Shown piece by piece: positions 11,175-23,501 of a stretch of 64,000 nucleotides of DNA (position 1 is the first letter of the stretch; every line of letters starts with the position of its first letter). The DNA lies in NCBI GenBank assembly GCA_034440635.1, contig JAOTON010001946.1, positions 1,208,001-1,272,000 of the forward strand. The letters are read 5' to 3'. A model generated the notes under the pieces. The model saw only the letters and a list, made by a program, of their open reading frames with translations, searched no databases and had not been told where the DNA came from. The DNA is from Lepas anatifera (Eukaryota; Arthropoda; Thecostraca; Lepadidae). The position numbers were made by a program, and so were the translations under genes.

Positions 11175-13579
11175 GACACAGCCATTGGCGTATCCACGGA
11201 GGGGGCTAAATGGGCCAGTGACCCAAAATAGGTTTTGTGCTAGGGTGTCGAGTGGAAAATTCAGCTCGGAATGTATGGCGAGTGAGTGGAAAATTCCCTC
11301 AAAATGTATGGCGGAGTAAAATTTTCCAATTTGGTTACTCAGGTGGTAAACTCTCAAAGCCCTTGTTTGAACTGAGGGATGGATATTTCCTTTCATTTTC
11401 TCAAAGTAAATATTTTTAAATCGTCCCCAAGCAGAATTGTTTGACCATTACCATGTGAAAAATTGGAGTTAAGCAGGTAAATCTTTACCAACTGAAACCC
11501 CATGATGCAGTCTCCAATTATTTTTTAAGGAATTGGTGAATTGCCACAAATAAAAACTTTTGGGGGCCTCTGAGACCAACCTTTGGGGGAAAGAACTCTG
11601 GGAGCCAACAAGACTAACATTTGTGGGATGAAGATCAACTCTTGGGGGCTTCCCTAGACCAACTCTTGTGCCCCTCCTCTCCTCTCCCCACGACCAGCTC
11701 TAAAGGGCCCCTGAGACGAATTATCGGGGCCCCTTAGACCAACTCTGCAGAGGGGGCCTCCGAGATGGGCAGGTGGTGAAAAATGAAAAGGGATTTTTTC
11801 ATGCAATACCTAGTGCCAAAATTAATTAACTAAGCATACACTGTATAGTTTTTCTGTCCGGGACAACGCCCCTCCTATACCTATAGTTATCGGAATTTTG
11901 GAGGCCACTCCTGACCTCAATCACTGCACCTGCATACACCTATGCTAGGGCCCAGTAGAGCCTTGGTTTACACTTAACTAACCCAGACGAAACTACAAAC
12001 TTTCTATCATGGCAATTAACTCTTCCAGACTCTTGCTAAAAGTTTCTTTTCTTTACCTGTCAATTCCCTGCTTCTCTTCACATATATACTCACCTTCATA
12101 TGAATATGCTGCTTTCTATCAATATCTAATCGAAGCTACAGCCTCCTTTCTGTTGTTTCTTCCTTTCATCTACAATCAGCCAAGCGCGGCGGGTTGCGAC
12201 AGCGTCAGAGCGACTACTACTTTAAATTTCTGATCGCTTGCCGCTTGCCGGTCGCATGAGCTACATAATTTGCATTTCAAAAATTGCTCTAAATTAATTT
12301 TCTAAATCCTTACTGACTAGAAAATTATACAACTAAAAGCACGCAGAGAGGAAGACTAACAATGTTTTGTCAATAACGAATAAGAAACCTGCCTTTCAAA
12401 AAGCCTAAAGATGCCGCTTTTATTTACTAGATGTAAAGACAGCGTTTGGTAAGTCCACGCCGTAGACCAGCCATACAAAAAACGCCGATGTTTGAAGGGT
12501 AACTGGATGCATTCTTGTTGCCCAAAAAATCATTTAATGAAATGTAGAGTTTCAATGTATTCAAGTACCGGACACTTTCACTTCAGCTTAAATATCAGCG
12601 TATTTATGCCTAGGGTGTCATAGGGTGTCGGAGTGGATTTGGGTGTCACACGGCGTGGACGGAGCAATGAAGGGCTGATATGGATAAAAATGATTTTCTT
12701 CGCAATAAATGGTCAATTTTCTACGATACAATGTAAAAAATATGCTGCTTAGCATACAAATTTCAAGATAATTGCTTTTAACAAGAAGATGACCAAAATG
12801 GGTTTTCACTATTCTCGGTACCAGAAATACAAAAACAACTTTTCCAGGACGTAAGCCTAGAAATCATGTGCACAGATAAACTACATTCCAAAAATGTACC
12901 TTTCAAAGCGGTCAGCTCATTTTTTTGGCAACACAAGGCTAGGGTGTCTAATTTTCCACTCACCAATTTTGTGAGTAGTGGAATTTAGTGGCGGTGTTCA
13001 CCCATTGGAACTTCTCCGTGGGGGCAAGGGGCACTGAGCGTCTTGCCCGCGCCAGAATTTCGATTCTGTTGTTCCACTGAAATCGGTGGAGATAAGGATG
13101 CCAGGTATAATTGGCCATAAAAATAGAAATCGCCAGATTTTCTTATAGAAAAGTGAAAGAAGCGCAAAAGTGCCGAGTTAATTTGGCGATCTTCTAGTCG
13201 ATTCTGATGCTCTCTTTTCCAGTGGGCGTTGGTAGAGGAGGCAATGGAGCTGGCCTTTGTAGTAAGTATTTTTGGGTAAAATTAAATAGTAGTAAGTATT
13301 GTTGGAAGTGAGTGGAAAATTCAGCAAAACAATATAAAAGTGAGTGGAAAATTCTGCTTGACTGGGTGTCGTTCTGCACCCAGCACCCCAGGTTTTGGGA
13401 CACTGAAATGGGCCGTGGCTCCACCAAAGCCTAAGAGTATCATTTACCCCCCAAAAGGATCAAATTTTGGCCCTTTTTCTTTGAAAATTTTACGTTTTAG
13501 TTTTTTTCGATTTAGCCCTCCCCAAACGTTGGTTTGGCCCCCTCCAAAGGTTGCTTCTGGATCCGCCATTGGACACAGC
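11175..13579 (+). mobile_element. hAT element, 2.39 kb, perfect 8-bp TSD
   Basis: Element 11183-13571 is flanked on both sides by GACACAGC (11175-11182 and 13572-13579). Its ends are CATTGGCGTATCCACGG and, read inward from the right, CAATGGCGGATCCAG. The subterminal sequences also pair (AAATGGGCCAGTGACCC on the left with the complement of ACTGAAATGGGCC on the right). GAGTGGAAAATTC-type motifs cluster near both ends (about 11250-11320 and 13308-13352), and the inverted form TTTTCCACTCAC lies at 12952. A degenerate GGGGCCCCTGAGACCAACTCT minisatellite occupies about 11555-11765. No transposase frame is visible, so it is a non-autonomous or decayed copy. Confidence 0.88.
11555..11765. repeat. Degenerate GC-rich minisatellite inside the hAT
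   Basis: Imperfect units centred on GGGGCCTCTGAGACCAAC and GGGGCCCCTTAGACCAACT repeat several times. The motif recalls the arrays inside the hAT elements at 34.1-34.8 kb and 58.0-59.4 kb. Confidence 0.55.
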
Positions 13580-13842
13580 CAATTGCCTCCAAGTACCGCT
13601 GAAATATTTCGCACAAAAATGGGGAGAAGCGGGATTGTTTCTTCTGAAAATATTAGAAAAGGCTCTTTCTATTTTGCGTGCAGGATAATAACAAGAAATA
13701 AGTTGGGGGTTAGAGAGACAACACTTTCAAGAGTAAAAGTGTACATCCAGAACAAGCTTCCCCGAAATGACCCGTGGCAACGACACATGCACTTGCCAAG
13801 ACATTGGTTCGTGCAGCAGGCCGAGATGAGGGCAAGCCTATT

Positions 13843-14864
13843 TTAACACGCGCCCCGCTGGGGTCCCTTGCATGACGCGCCCCGCTGGGGGGCGTTTTTC
13901 GCCCCCCTCCGTGTCTCGTTCCCCACGAAAACAAAAGGAAAATGACGGGCGGTGTTCGAAAGCTCTCGACAAGACGAAGAGAATTTATAAGAAGAATTTT
14001 TATGTCAGGTCAATATTGAGGTCAGCATAGGTCAAAGAATGCTCCATAGGCTTACAACAGAGCAGTGTACGTTTCCCTCTCTAGATCTGCCCTCAGGGGA
14101 GCTAGATGAAATCTTTATGCATCATTGGATTCCTCTCATCGTGACGAATCTAATGATGTATAATATGACTTTTCTAGGTCAAATAGTCAAAATGACCTGA
14201 CCTCGACCTAGGTCAGGGTCACAGAGTGACCTGGTATGGTCATGTTGCATATGAATCGACTCCCCGTGACAATATAAACACAATGCAAGCAAAATGGGGG
14301 CTTTATCTCAATTCAGTGAGAAGTTATTGACAAAACAATCACTCTCTGTACCCGTGACCTGATATGACCTTTGAGAGGTCAGATGCTGAAAAACTCAACT
14401 TTTATGGTCAATCGTGGTAAGAATAGACAGTTTGAGGATTTTCAGCCTTATCTATCCAGTATTTACTGAAAACGAGTCCATTCTATTTTTCACCATGGAC
14501 TTATAATGGGGTGACCAAAAATTGACCCCACCTTAGGTCACCAAATATCAAAATTCTGAGATAGCAGATTTGTAGATCCTAATGGCCTTATCTTATTGTG
14601 GAAGGTTCAAACTGATCGGTTTGCTAATGTTTTCTGGGCGATGCTTCAAACCCGTAATTTTAGGTTTTGAGGTCGGGTGACTTGACCCTGAATAGCTCCT
14701 TGACCTGACATGACCTTAACTTAAAAATTTGGTCAGATGTGTAAAATTGATCAGGGATAAGGTACCGTAAGTTTCGTTGTTCTGCGTCTCTTCATTTTTA
14801 AGCTATCTGGGAACAACCAGGAGGGGGGCGAATTACGCCCCCCTCCCAGCGGGGCGCGTGTTAA
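13843..14864. mobile_element. TTAA-target MITE, AGGTCA-rich family, copy A
   Basis: The element, 13847-14860 (1014 bp), sits between two TTAA tetramers (13843-13846 and 14861-14864) and has perfect 16-bp terminal inverted repeats, CACGCGCCCCGCTGGG. The left tip is partly duplicated 28 bp further in. The interior is dense in AGGTCA and TGACCT half-sites and has no coding frame. A TTAA duplication fits piggyBac-type transposition; calling it piggyBac-mobilised is inference. Related copies are at about 15.2, 26.2, 30.8, 34.9, 36.9, 45.9 and 51.0 kb. Confidence 0.85.
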
Positions 14865-15168
14865 CACAGGAAAAGGGCAGGTGGTGAGACTAAATACAGG
14901 CTGGCGAAGAAAGCACATATTATTTGCGATATCCCAGTCGAAATCACGCGGTTTAAGCGCCAAAAATAGGCAACCAGGGCCTTTAGCGGCTTCCAAGCGG
15001 TACTGCTCCTCGCATTTCTCTTTTTTAAATACGCAGCACAACTATGAGGTCAGAACAGGCCATAATTCGAACACTTAAATAGCACTTCAAGGTCTTAAAC
15101 AGGGTAATAGTAGATGAATGTGAAACTATGTAGCAGGCAGACGATCGTGGATTATATCAAGACCTCCA

Positions 15169-16367
15169 TTAACCTTCGCCCGGGTGGGGGTGTTTTTAGA
15201 CCCCCTCGGGTTTTTCTGAAGTGACCGAAAAACGACGGCGCGCAGCGCCACAAACTTAGTCTAGCTGTTCCTTCATCATTTTTACATCTTCCCTGAAAAT
15301 TTTAGCTTAAGTTCATATCAGGTCAGGTCACCAGGCCAGATGAAGTGACCTCATTTAAAAAAATGCTTAGGACTGCATAACTAAAAGGAGGGTTAATCAA
15401 TCAAGTTGAAACTCATGCCACATATTGGGCCCACTAGGAGCTACAACATATGTTACAGGATTTTTGCTATTGGTGAACTAAGGCCATGTACAGAGCATGA
15501 CCTCCCCATTGCAAATGCATGGGGAAAATCACGAAATGAGCTTTTCTCAGTGTCAGTGGAATCAATTTCAAACATCATTTACGACTTGATCTTAACCCAT
15601 TTCTGAAGTTGATACCAAATATTTTGACCTGTGACCTTTGACAGGTCACCTTAGGTAAAATAAGCATTTTTGGTGTTTTACTCTATAAATTTTGAATTAA
15701 CAAAGATAGAATTTGTATTTTGTCACCAAAGTGTTTGTATGGTCACTGCAAGTCAAATGATATGCATCATGACTATACCAGGTCAAGTTGGGTCAAATCG
15801 TTGACCTGGGTCAGGTCAAGTTTTAAATTGGACCTGGCATAGCAATATTATATATCAAACGATTCGTATTGACGCGAGGATTGCAATGGTGCATCAACTA
15901 TGGCTGTATCTTGCTTGTTTTGGAAGTAACTAGCGAAAAAGGAAACACACTTATGCATGGGTGGTTATGTACATTCCCAAGCACATTCACATTGTTCAAT
16001 GACCTGCAGCTCCCTAGGCTTTGACCTGACCCGAAAATCATTGGCACTGCAATGAAAGAGCAACTCAAGAGCTTTCGAATGGTGTTCAAAAAATGTTTCT
16101 AGCTACCATAGTTTCTGAGATATATGAGGATTTTTAGTACACCTCATATTAGCGATTTTGACCTATTTTGACCTCTGGTGACCTTGATATTGACCTGACG
16201 AGAAAAATGACCTAAGTATTTTAGAAATCATTTTTAAAGAGCTCTTGATTGACGTTTTGCGCTTTTTCTAGCTCTCTTAGTTTTTGCGATCGTGGGGATC
16301 TTTTTTAGTCCCCCCGCCCCACCAAAGGGCGAAGGTGGCTCGTACCCGCCACCGGGGCAAGGGCTAA
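15169..16367. mobile_element. TTAA-target MITE, AGGTCA-rich family, copy B
   Basis: The left end is TTAA followed by CCTTCGCCCGGGTGGGGG (15169 onward). The right end reads inward CCCTTGCCCCGGTGGCGGG beside CTAA, a mutated TTAA, and is followed by the subterminal GCCACCTTCGCCC seen in other copies. The interior again carries many GGTCA motifs. The ends are more diverged than in copy A, so the exact limits are less certain. Confidence 0.6.
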
Positions 16368-16552
16368 GAAATTGTAAGATTTCCGCTCCGTTCAGGATAA
16401 ACGCAATGCCGCACTTTCAAGTGTCCCGTTCCCGCTTCACTTGCCGTGTCCTATCTTATCATAGGTTGGTGAGTACGCGACGTCCACACTCAAACCCTAA
16501 ACATAGGTAAATGCTTGAGGAGGCAGTTCAGAAATGCCTAGCCGTGGCCTAC

Positions 16553-16664
16553 CTGGCGTGATGACAAACATGATGGGTATGTAGCTGATGAGGCCGACGG
16601 TGACGACCACGGCCCACACCGACAGCAGCGTGCACCTCGAGCAGCCGGCGCGGCGCCACCACAT
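16553..16664 (-). CDS. Possible first coding exon with a membrane segment
   Basis: On the minus strand an ATG at 16664 opens 37 codons that end at the splice donor CCAG|GTAGG (exon end 16553). The peptide begins MWWRRAGCSRC and runs into a hydrophobic stretch of about 23 residues (LLSVWAVVVTVGLISYIPIM and beyond). A short basic, Cys-containing cytosolic tail followed by a single span fits a signal-anchor or the first helix of a multi-pass protein. The exon is GC-rich in an AT-rich setting and lies about 1.1 kb downstream of a CpG-rich block. I do not recognise the family. A DHHC palmitoyltransferase N-terminus has a loosely similar CysCys/Arg-then-helix pattern, but the match is weak. No downstream exon was identified. 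Confidence 0.4.
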
Positions 16665-16669
16665 GCTGC

Positions 16670-17790
16670 CCACGTCAGCGACTGGTGCTCATGGCGCCCG
16701 GCTCCGCCCAAGTCCTCCGTGGGAGACGCTCCCGCCTGGTCTCCGGCAGCCTTCACGGCCAGCGCGCCTCAGGTGGCATTTCTGAAACAGGGTCAACCAA
16801 AGTTGGAACCGCGGCGTTATAGGAAACAACACGCATGTCAGGGGTCTGATGCCGTTCTGCCATCCTCTGCTTGTTGCTTGACGGAGAGTTGTCACTAAAA
16901 CAATGCCGACTTTGCTCGCGACCAGAAAATGTGGCAATGCTTGCGCCAATGTGTGCCTGGTCACTGCTAGTTAGGGCTCGTTCGACGTTCGCTTTGCATA
17001 GCTTTACCCTTACTAAAATCTAATTCAATGATGCCGCATCGCAAAACAAAATTGTCACGTAGGGGATAAAAAACTGTGCTCCATTCTGGGAAACAGCAGA
17101 AATGGCTGCCAGTTTGCTTTTCAGGACAGATAATTGGGTGGTCCCTCGGCTCGATACGCGACTTTACGGTTAAGCACGCGATACTGAGCTTAAAAACCAT
17201 CCCTCGAGGGCATGATTGGACTATCACATAATCAAAGCACTCCATATGAAAGCAAAGCCTAAGCCTGCTGAAGATAGGCACTTAGCAGTTCGTATCATCT
17301 AAACACTTTGATGATAGGAAGTTATCTGGCATATCCCTTCGAACCCGTGACGTAAACTTGAAAACAATGAATGATTATAGACTGGGACGCAATATGATTA
17401 TCAATTCTGCACCATTTTCCGTCTCTATATCGAGTAGCTACACCACAATTTCTATCATATAACCCTACTCCTCCCTGCAGCACTGCACAATCTATCTACT
17501 TGATGAAACACCAGGAATATCGGCAGGGAAAACAGTTATGTACGCCATCAGACTTGGATTGAATAGCACGCACAAACCAACCTCAGATTCGGCCTCGGAA
17601 CAAGCGCGGCAGCAGTATGAGGCGTCGCACCCACTTCAGCAAATCTACTGCGCGGCTAAATCGAACAGGTCACGGGGAACAAGACAGCCATGTTGGGGCC
17701 ACTCCGGCTAATCAAAACCAATACAGCAGTCGCACGCTGCTTCCCCACTCCTCCATTCAATCAGCCCAGCACGGGGCATCCCTTGAGGCG
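16670..17790. other. No gene recognised
   Basis: Sequence upstream (in minus-strand terms) of the candidate membrane exon. No second exon or repeat boundary is visible. Confidence 0.4.
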
Positions 17791-17794
17791 AGGG

Positions 17795-18145
17795 CTGGAC
17801 TGCACCCGACGTTTACAGTACTCGATAGCGGTCACCCACCCGTCCGGATTCCCCTGGCAGATGGCCGCCGATGTGCGGCGGGACCTCCACTAGGCAGGGA
17901 GCTGTCGGAGGGCAGCCGCCGCCGGCGCGCACGACTGCAGCCCTGACGCCGCTGCTGGGAGCGCACCACCTGTTCACTACGGACGCACCGAGCGCCGGCG
18001 CGATAGGTCGCGCCGCCACCGTCGCACTGGCCGCCGCCGCCGCCGCCCGCCTTCACATGCATTCACAATGTCAGCAGGTGACCGCCGGCAGCGCTGCTGT
18101 CGCAAACTGTCGCCTGCGCGCCCTCTCCGCTCCGCCGCTGAATAA
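17795..18145. promoter_or_regulatory. CpG-rich block with a CCG run
   Basis: Strongly CpG-rich, with a short (CCG)n run at about 18031-18050 and GCGCGC-type motifs. Frames are open on both strands as expected from composition, and none looks like a protein. Its position 1.1-1.5 kb upstream of the minus-strand candidate exon at 16664 suggests a promoter or 5' untranslated exon for that gene. This is inference. Confidence 0.3.
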
Positions 18146-20354
18146 TTCGTGACGGCGTGACTGGATCCAGGGTTAGACCACCAGCACTCTGCCTGACTCT
18201 TAATGAAATCAGCGTGACTGCAGGCACGGCACACAGCGGACCCGATGTCTCAATAAAACTGTCAGGACAATAATTGTTCGTGGCACTTCTGTTCCCAATG
18301 CCTTGCCGCGGAACCACACAGCTGTGGGATAAAAGAATTAATACCCGAGCAGTTCGCAAGTGGTTAGGCCACCACTAATTACGGTGAAATATACAGGGTG
18401 GCGTTATCATGATCTTTGATTATTTACGAGTTGACGCGCTCTGAAGACAAACATCACTTTGGATTATTCAAGCCTCACGGGGAAGTTAAAAGGCTCATGT
18501 TGGCCCATAATGCACTGTAACTATTGTAGAACTGCACGTTTTGCGAAGTCAGACCCAACGTATTCCCCATCTGAACAGCTTGAATAAAAACTGACTAGAA
18601 ATACGCTCAGTGTTGATCACCCAATTGCAATTTGCCACCAAATGAGCGCTTTGAAAAGCAACAAAGTAGCCAAGCGGGCATTCACCCGCGCTTACATTAC
18701 ACAAATAAATGAGCACATTAGATGTGGAGAATGCAAAACAACGCCAATAACAAAATCATCATTTCCGTGTCGCCGACAAATATCGATTGTCCGCTGAAAC
18801 ACCAAGCCAAGCACAGTTCACACAGAAGTCAGGCTACCACGCGCTATAAAGCTACCCCAGGTTTTGTCAAACCCACTAAAAAATTTGTGAGACCTGTACT
18901 TGGACAAGGTAAAAACCGTACGTTAAAGTTCAAATTATCGTGATTGCCTGGCAAAGATCATGCCAAATATAGTTCGGAGGGACGAGAGCATGCGCGCCTC
19001 ACGATCGGGAATCCTTGTGAGAGCCGGTTAACTTCTAGGGCTGATGTCAAGTAATCTTTTATAAATCTTCGGGGTTAACGAAAATGTTTGCGCTCAGCTC
19101 CCTGCAAGCACCGAGCGGACGCACACAACCCGCAAAGGTATCTTCCTACATATGGATAAAATTGCACATTAAAGCGACACGGCCCTGACTACAGAGTGCA
19201 CCGACCTGCAGTAGTCAGCCTCACGTGTGCACTTGCATAAAAGATGATATTTTCGGGACAATTTAAGGATGTGCCACGATATGCTAAGCAATGCTGTAGC
19301 GTGAATTTTTCCCTGGGCCCATTTCATAATACGTGTGGAAATGCGACGTATTTTAAACCACACACACCTGCAAAGTTACGCCTTACACAGGATCACGTTT
19401 CATAAAGAGCGGCGACATTCACTATATGGAATACAACGTGAATTACGGTCAATTACAGAATGGAATTACCCCTTCTAAATAGAATAAATAGATCCTAACT
19501 TAACATTAAAAAGGGCATTCATATTTTGGTTAATTAAAATGAAATATTTGATTTATTTCCTCTTTTTCATTCATCATTGATTTTTTCATGAACTTTTTAA
19601 AGCGCTGCCGAACAAAGCACGCTGGTGACAGAGGTAATTGCAAACAAACAAAAAATAAAAGACCCAAAAACACGCTGCACTTTTGGCAAGGCCCCCATTT
19701 TCCTTGCTGTGGAGGAAGGTATATTGACAGCCGTAAAACAAAACGTGAAAAATGGAACCCAAGTGAACTAGTAAAGGATTGCAAACCTGATAATTTCATG
19801 AGACTGGGACGGAGATAGTGAGCTAACATCTTTGAAAAATAGATGCCAGTACCTAGATGCCTATGTCATCATTTTGGTCAGTGGCCTCGCTGGAGATCCT
19901 TGGATCTTGTAAGTTACAGCTATCCAAAATATAATTATTTACCTCCTCAGGCTCCATATAACCATGGCAGTGCCAGTGTATCTATGGTTCTGTACTCCCT
20001 AGATCGTAAAACTCCCTAGACCAAAGTAAAATATAAAATGTCAGCATTCTTATTTATTTGCATCAATAGCTCAATTGCTCATCAATAACACATCATTTGG
20101 TTTGCCCATAGGACTCCTTGTCAGCTCAGCTTGGCATGAGCAACTCACTTGGATTTATGCTGGGAAGAACTTAACACCTATTTTGCATGTTTTGACGACT
20201 TTTTCTTTCTTCACAAAAGTAGTTTTTACCTGGCATTAAAAATCTGGAAGAATTGCTTTTTGTTTGGTATCCTTGACTGATACAAATTACTCTGATAATT
20301 GGTGCGCAGCCTTTAAGGTGTGTTTTACACATTCCACGTACCTTTTGGCTTCTT
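18146..20354. other. No gene; scattered MITE fragments
   Basis: Mostly AT-rich unique-looking sequence. GGGCCCATTTCATAATACG at about 19315 resembles the termini of the CATTTCATA family described at 20355 and 26728. No coding exon is recognisable. Confidence 0.4.
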
Positions 20355-20550
20355 TGTGAAACAGGGTTGTTAATATTTGACGCTAAATTCTAGTGGAGCG
20401 TAATTTACGCCCATGTAACATTGCAAATCGTTGTATTTAAACTGCATTTTTTATTCAACAAGATTGCGGTAATTATTCAATTTCTACGCTCTTTATGCTA
20501 CTTCTACGCTGGTGGCGTAAGTTTCATATTTTATGAAATGAGGCCCTAGG
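20355..20550 (-). repeat. CATTTCATA-end MITE, copy 1
   Basis: The minus strand of this segment (start GGGCCTCATTTCATAAA, then AGCGTAGAAGTAGCA and GCGTAGAAA) matches 26728-26850 on the plus strand. The opposite end, TGAAACAGGGTTG, echoes the start. A small inverted-repeat element is likely; the TSD is not resolved. Confidence 0.5.
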
Positions 20551-20687
20551 TAGAGGATTCCAAACCTGCGTGCCAAGCCACTCCTATATTTTTCCTTCCG
20601 TCACTTTGGGTATCCCGTGTTTTGTCGCTCTCACTAACGCACTTTTCATTCCTGAAAAGAGGGGATGTTCCGGGGGAACAATCACTG

Positions 20688-20906
20688 CCGCCTCGGTAGC
20701 TCAGTCCGTAAAACGTTCGGCTCCGGTCCGCTGCTCAGGAACAGGCAGTGGCAGTGCTTGTGTAGGCTTGGGATCGATTCCCCTGAGACGCTCCTTTGCT
20801 CCAATATTTACCAGACGTTTGTCGAGTGGCAACTGACTGGTGAGAACGTTAAGACAGTGGGGCGACCGTCACTGTGCTTTGTGGATGTTAAATATTGGCT
20901 TCTAAA
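20688..20906 (+). mobile_element. tRNA-derived SINE, copy 2
   Basis: The head has a clear A-box (GGTAGCTCAGTCCG, about 20695-20708) and B-box (GGATCGATTCC, about 20770-20780). The body and tail (GGCAACTGACTGGTGA, then TTAAATATTGGCTTCTAAA) match copy 1 at 5676-5895. The A-box is closer to a tRNA than in copy 1. The long A-to-B distance excludes a functional tRNA. Confidence 0.8.
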
Positions 20907-21397
20907 TCAAACCTGTATATGTGTGTACATATATACGAAAGAAAAAACAAAAGAGCAAGAACATATACCGGCATATACATGTATAAGTTCTTGCAAACTT
21001 TCCTTTCATTCATGATTGTGTGTACACCATTTCGTTATTTGCGGGGTAGGGCAGTACCTAGGTCCGTATATGCGCATCCCTATCCCTAGGGGTTTCAAGT
21101 TTCCGAAACAAGAGTTATTTCCAGGCTTGCCTTCAGGAATCACAGACCACCAATACGGCGACGAGACCGGTAAAACTGGTAAAACTGCCAATATCAAACC
21201 ACCTGAGGAACAATTTCGTCATGCATTTCTCACGAACAGTACCACGTCGATGTATCCCATAACTGGGGAGTTCGTTCCAAATGTCCTGCTACACAATATG
21301 TCAAACAAAAAAATACAAGGAGTATTTTCCGGAATCTGACAATGTCAACCTCGGGGAAAACCTGTTACCTATTAGCAGAGAGCATCCATAAAGGATG
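20907..21397. other. No gene recognised
   Basis: No supported gene. A short open frame of 107 codons (21016-21339) has no family resemblance. Confidence 0.4.
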
Positions 21398-21683
21398 CCC
21401 CAGGACATAGGCGGATCCAGGGGAGGGGCAAGGGGGCACGTGCCCCCCCGATCGACCCTCGGCGCCCCCCTGAAAGGTCGATGGCGCCCCCTGAAATATC
21501 GTTTCCCACCCCCCCAGGATGCGAAAGTCGGCGCCCACCGATAGGATTTGGCGCCCACCTGATAGGTTTTGCCGGTCATAAGTGGCGCCCCCCTGGTCCG
21601 GATGGTGCCCCCCGGTCCGGATGGCGCCCCCCCGGGAAGGTGCCCCCCCGATCAGCAATCCTGGATCCGCCTATGCCCCAGGA
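21398..21683. mobile_element. hAT MITE, 270 bp, perfect 8-bp TSD
   Basis: Element 21406-21675 lies between two copies of CCCCAGGA (21398-21405 and 21676-21683). Its termini are inverted copies of CATAGGCGGATCCAGG. The interior is extremely GC-rich, with repeated GGCGCCCCC and GGTGCCCCCC blocks. It is related to the element at 54008-54280: both contain AACCTATCAGGTGGGCGC or its complement and GATCGGGGG-type blocks. Confidence 0.92.
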
Positions 21684-22668
21684 GATGGCAAATATTTCCA
21701 GATAAGACAGGCTAATATGAAAATCCAGACAATACTGCACCACATGCGTGAGAATAGAAAGCTCATAGTCCAGAATTCCAGCACTGTGAAAGAGACAAAG
21801 ATGTTTGGACCCATCGGAATCCAGAAGATGCAACGCAGTAACCTAACGCTTCTGGACAATAGTGAAAAGGCAAAATGTGTTGGCCACCCACCAAACGGCA
21901 GAAAAAGGAGTTTCATCTGAGTAAGCCTGAGCATACTCACAAAGGTAACAAAGATTGCTCAGAAATGGGCTTGACCTAACTTTTTTAAAGCATTCTCGGT
22001 CACAGTGCCGGCAAGCTACAAATAATTATGGCACAGTCCCGGCCCATTTCCAGGGGCAACAGGACAAATTTGAACGCATGCAAGCCTTGACGAATTATGA
22101 TATACTTTTAAGAGCAGCTGATGAGGAGAAAATAATTTGGCAGGTACATTATAGACTGTATCCGCATGCAATGCCAGCATTAAAGGCCAGCTTGGTTGTG
22201 GTATTTGGGGTGGTGCTGATAACCCTCACTTTAGACGGGCTGGACAAAACTCGACATAAGTTTCTTATGTGGCAGTTTCTCATATGACAGTAATGTTAAG
22301 GTTCTTATCTGCATCAGTTTCGACCAGAAATTCAGTGCTGCTCGCGTATCACGAGCTTTTGACACTGTTCAAAATTAGCAATTTAGCAAACAGAGTAATT
22401 CATTATATCATGTTCACAAAATAAAACTGTATCAGACAGGACAGACTCCGCAGTCCGGCTCGGAAGCCTCCCACGATATTTCCCGTCCAGAAACACGCTG
22501 GGAATGTCGCACAGCCCACTGTATGCCCCCTTCGGCTGTGTAGACAGTGTGAGACGAGGCTTTTCTGCCGCTCGGCTACTCATTTTAATTCTTATGCAGC
22601 GACGGGCCCCAGGGCTAAAACTTTTAGCTGCTCTTTTGATCACTTCAGACCGCAGATTCGTAATTACT
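21684..22668. other. No gene recognised
   Basis: A 110-codon plus-strand frame at 21955-22287 contains a hydrophobic stretch (SLVVVFGVVLITLTL) but has no splice context or recognised domain. Confidence 0.35.
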
Positions 22669-23114
22669 TTAAAGGGAATGTGGCACCTTGGTCGAATCCT
22701 GGAATTTAGTGTAATAAGGGGAACTTTTAGCCGAAAATCAAGGAAGCGTCCATGATTTCTCTGAAAAATGTACAGTAAGCTAAATATTTCGATTTTTAAA
22801 ATGCACTTCTAGTGAAAAAATAAATACATGCCTGTGGATGATGTCATAATCTGGCGACCAATACCACATTTAATACGCTTCAAGGCTCCGATTGGCTGAT
22901 ACTCACCGTGACATCAGCATATGTCCTCACACCAACAGCCATGACAACAGTGGTGTACTGCTAAAGGTACACAAGGGTATATTTCAGGTAGGTTTTAGCT
23001 TTTTTCTACGAAATATCGAGTTCAAGACAAACGATATATTGAGTACCTGGTGTTCCGACTTGCCTTGCAACTTGGCTATCTCAGTTAAAATCACGTTGTG
23101 AAGGTGACACATTA
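22669..23114 (+). mobile_element. TTAA MITE, AGGGAATGTGG family, copy Q1
   Basis: It starts at TTAA (22669-22672) followed by AGGGAATGTGGCACCTTGG and runs in the same orientation as the intact copy at 28128-28577. The right end (GAAGGTGACACATTA) is mutated, with no clean TTAA. No coding capacity. Confidence 0.75.
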
Positions 23115-23501
23115 TCAAGTTGTTAAGCATGCCGGAAACCTCGGTACTCGACATTGGTCTTGGAACTCGAAATTTACGTAGAGAAAAGCTAAAAACCTAC
23201 CTGAAATGTACCCAAAATGTACCCTAGCAGACAGCAGCAGTTTTCAGCTGTTGGCGTGACGACATGCTGACGTCACGGTGAGTTGTCAGCCTACTGAAGC
23301 CCTTTGAATGTGGTAGTAGTTCCCAGATCATGACGTCATGCACAGGCAGATATTTATTTCTTGCCCCAGAGGAGCATTTTCAATATCAAAATATTGATAT
23401 CGAACTTTTTCCAAAAAATCATGCCCATTTTAATGATTTTCGGCTAAAAATACCCCTAATTCCACTAAATTCCGGGTTTCGACCACGATGCCACATTCCC
23501 T
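23115..23501 (-). mobile_element. TTAA MITE, copy Q2, truncated, reverse orientation
   Basis: It matches copy Q3 in the same (minus) orientation but lacks the outer left tip. It ends at CCACATTCCCT before the TTAA at 23502-23505 that it shares with Q3. It contains two exact TGACGTCA palindromes (23268 and 23331). Confidence 0.7.

Noticed and set aside
20688..20790. Functional tRNA gene
   Set aside because: A and B boxes are present, but the spacing and missing cloverleaf pairing fit a SINE head.
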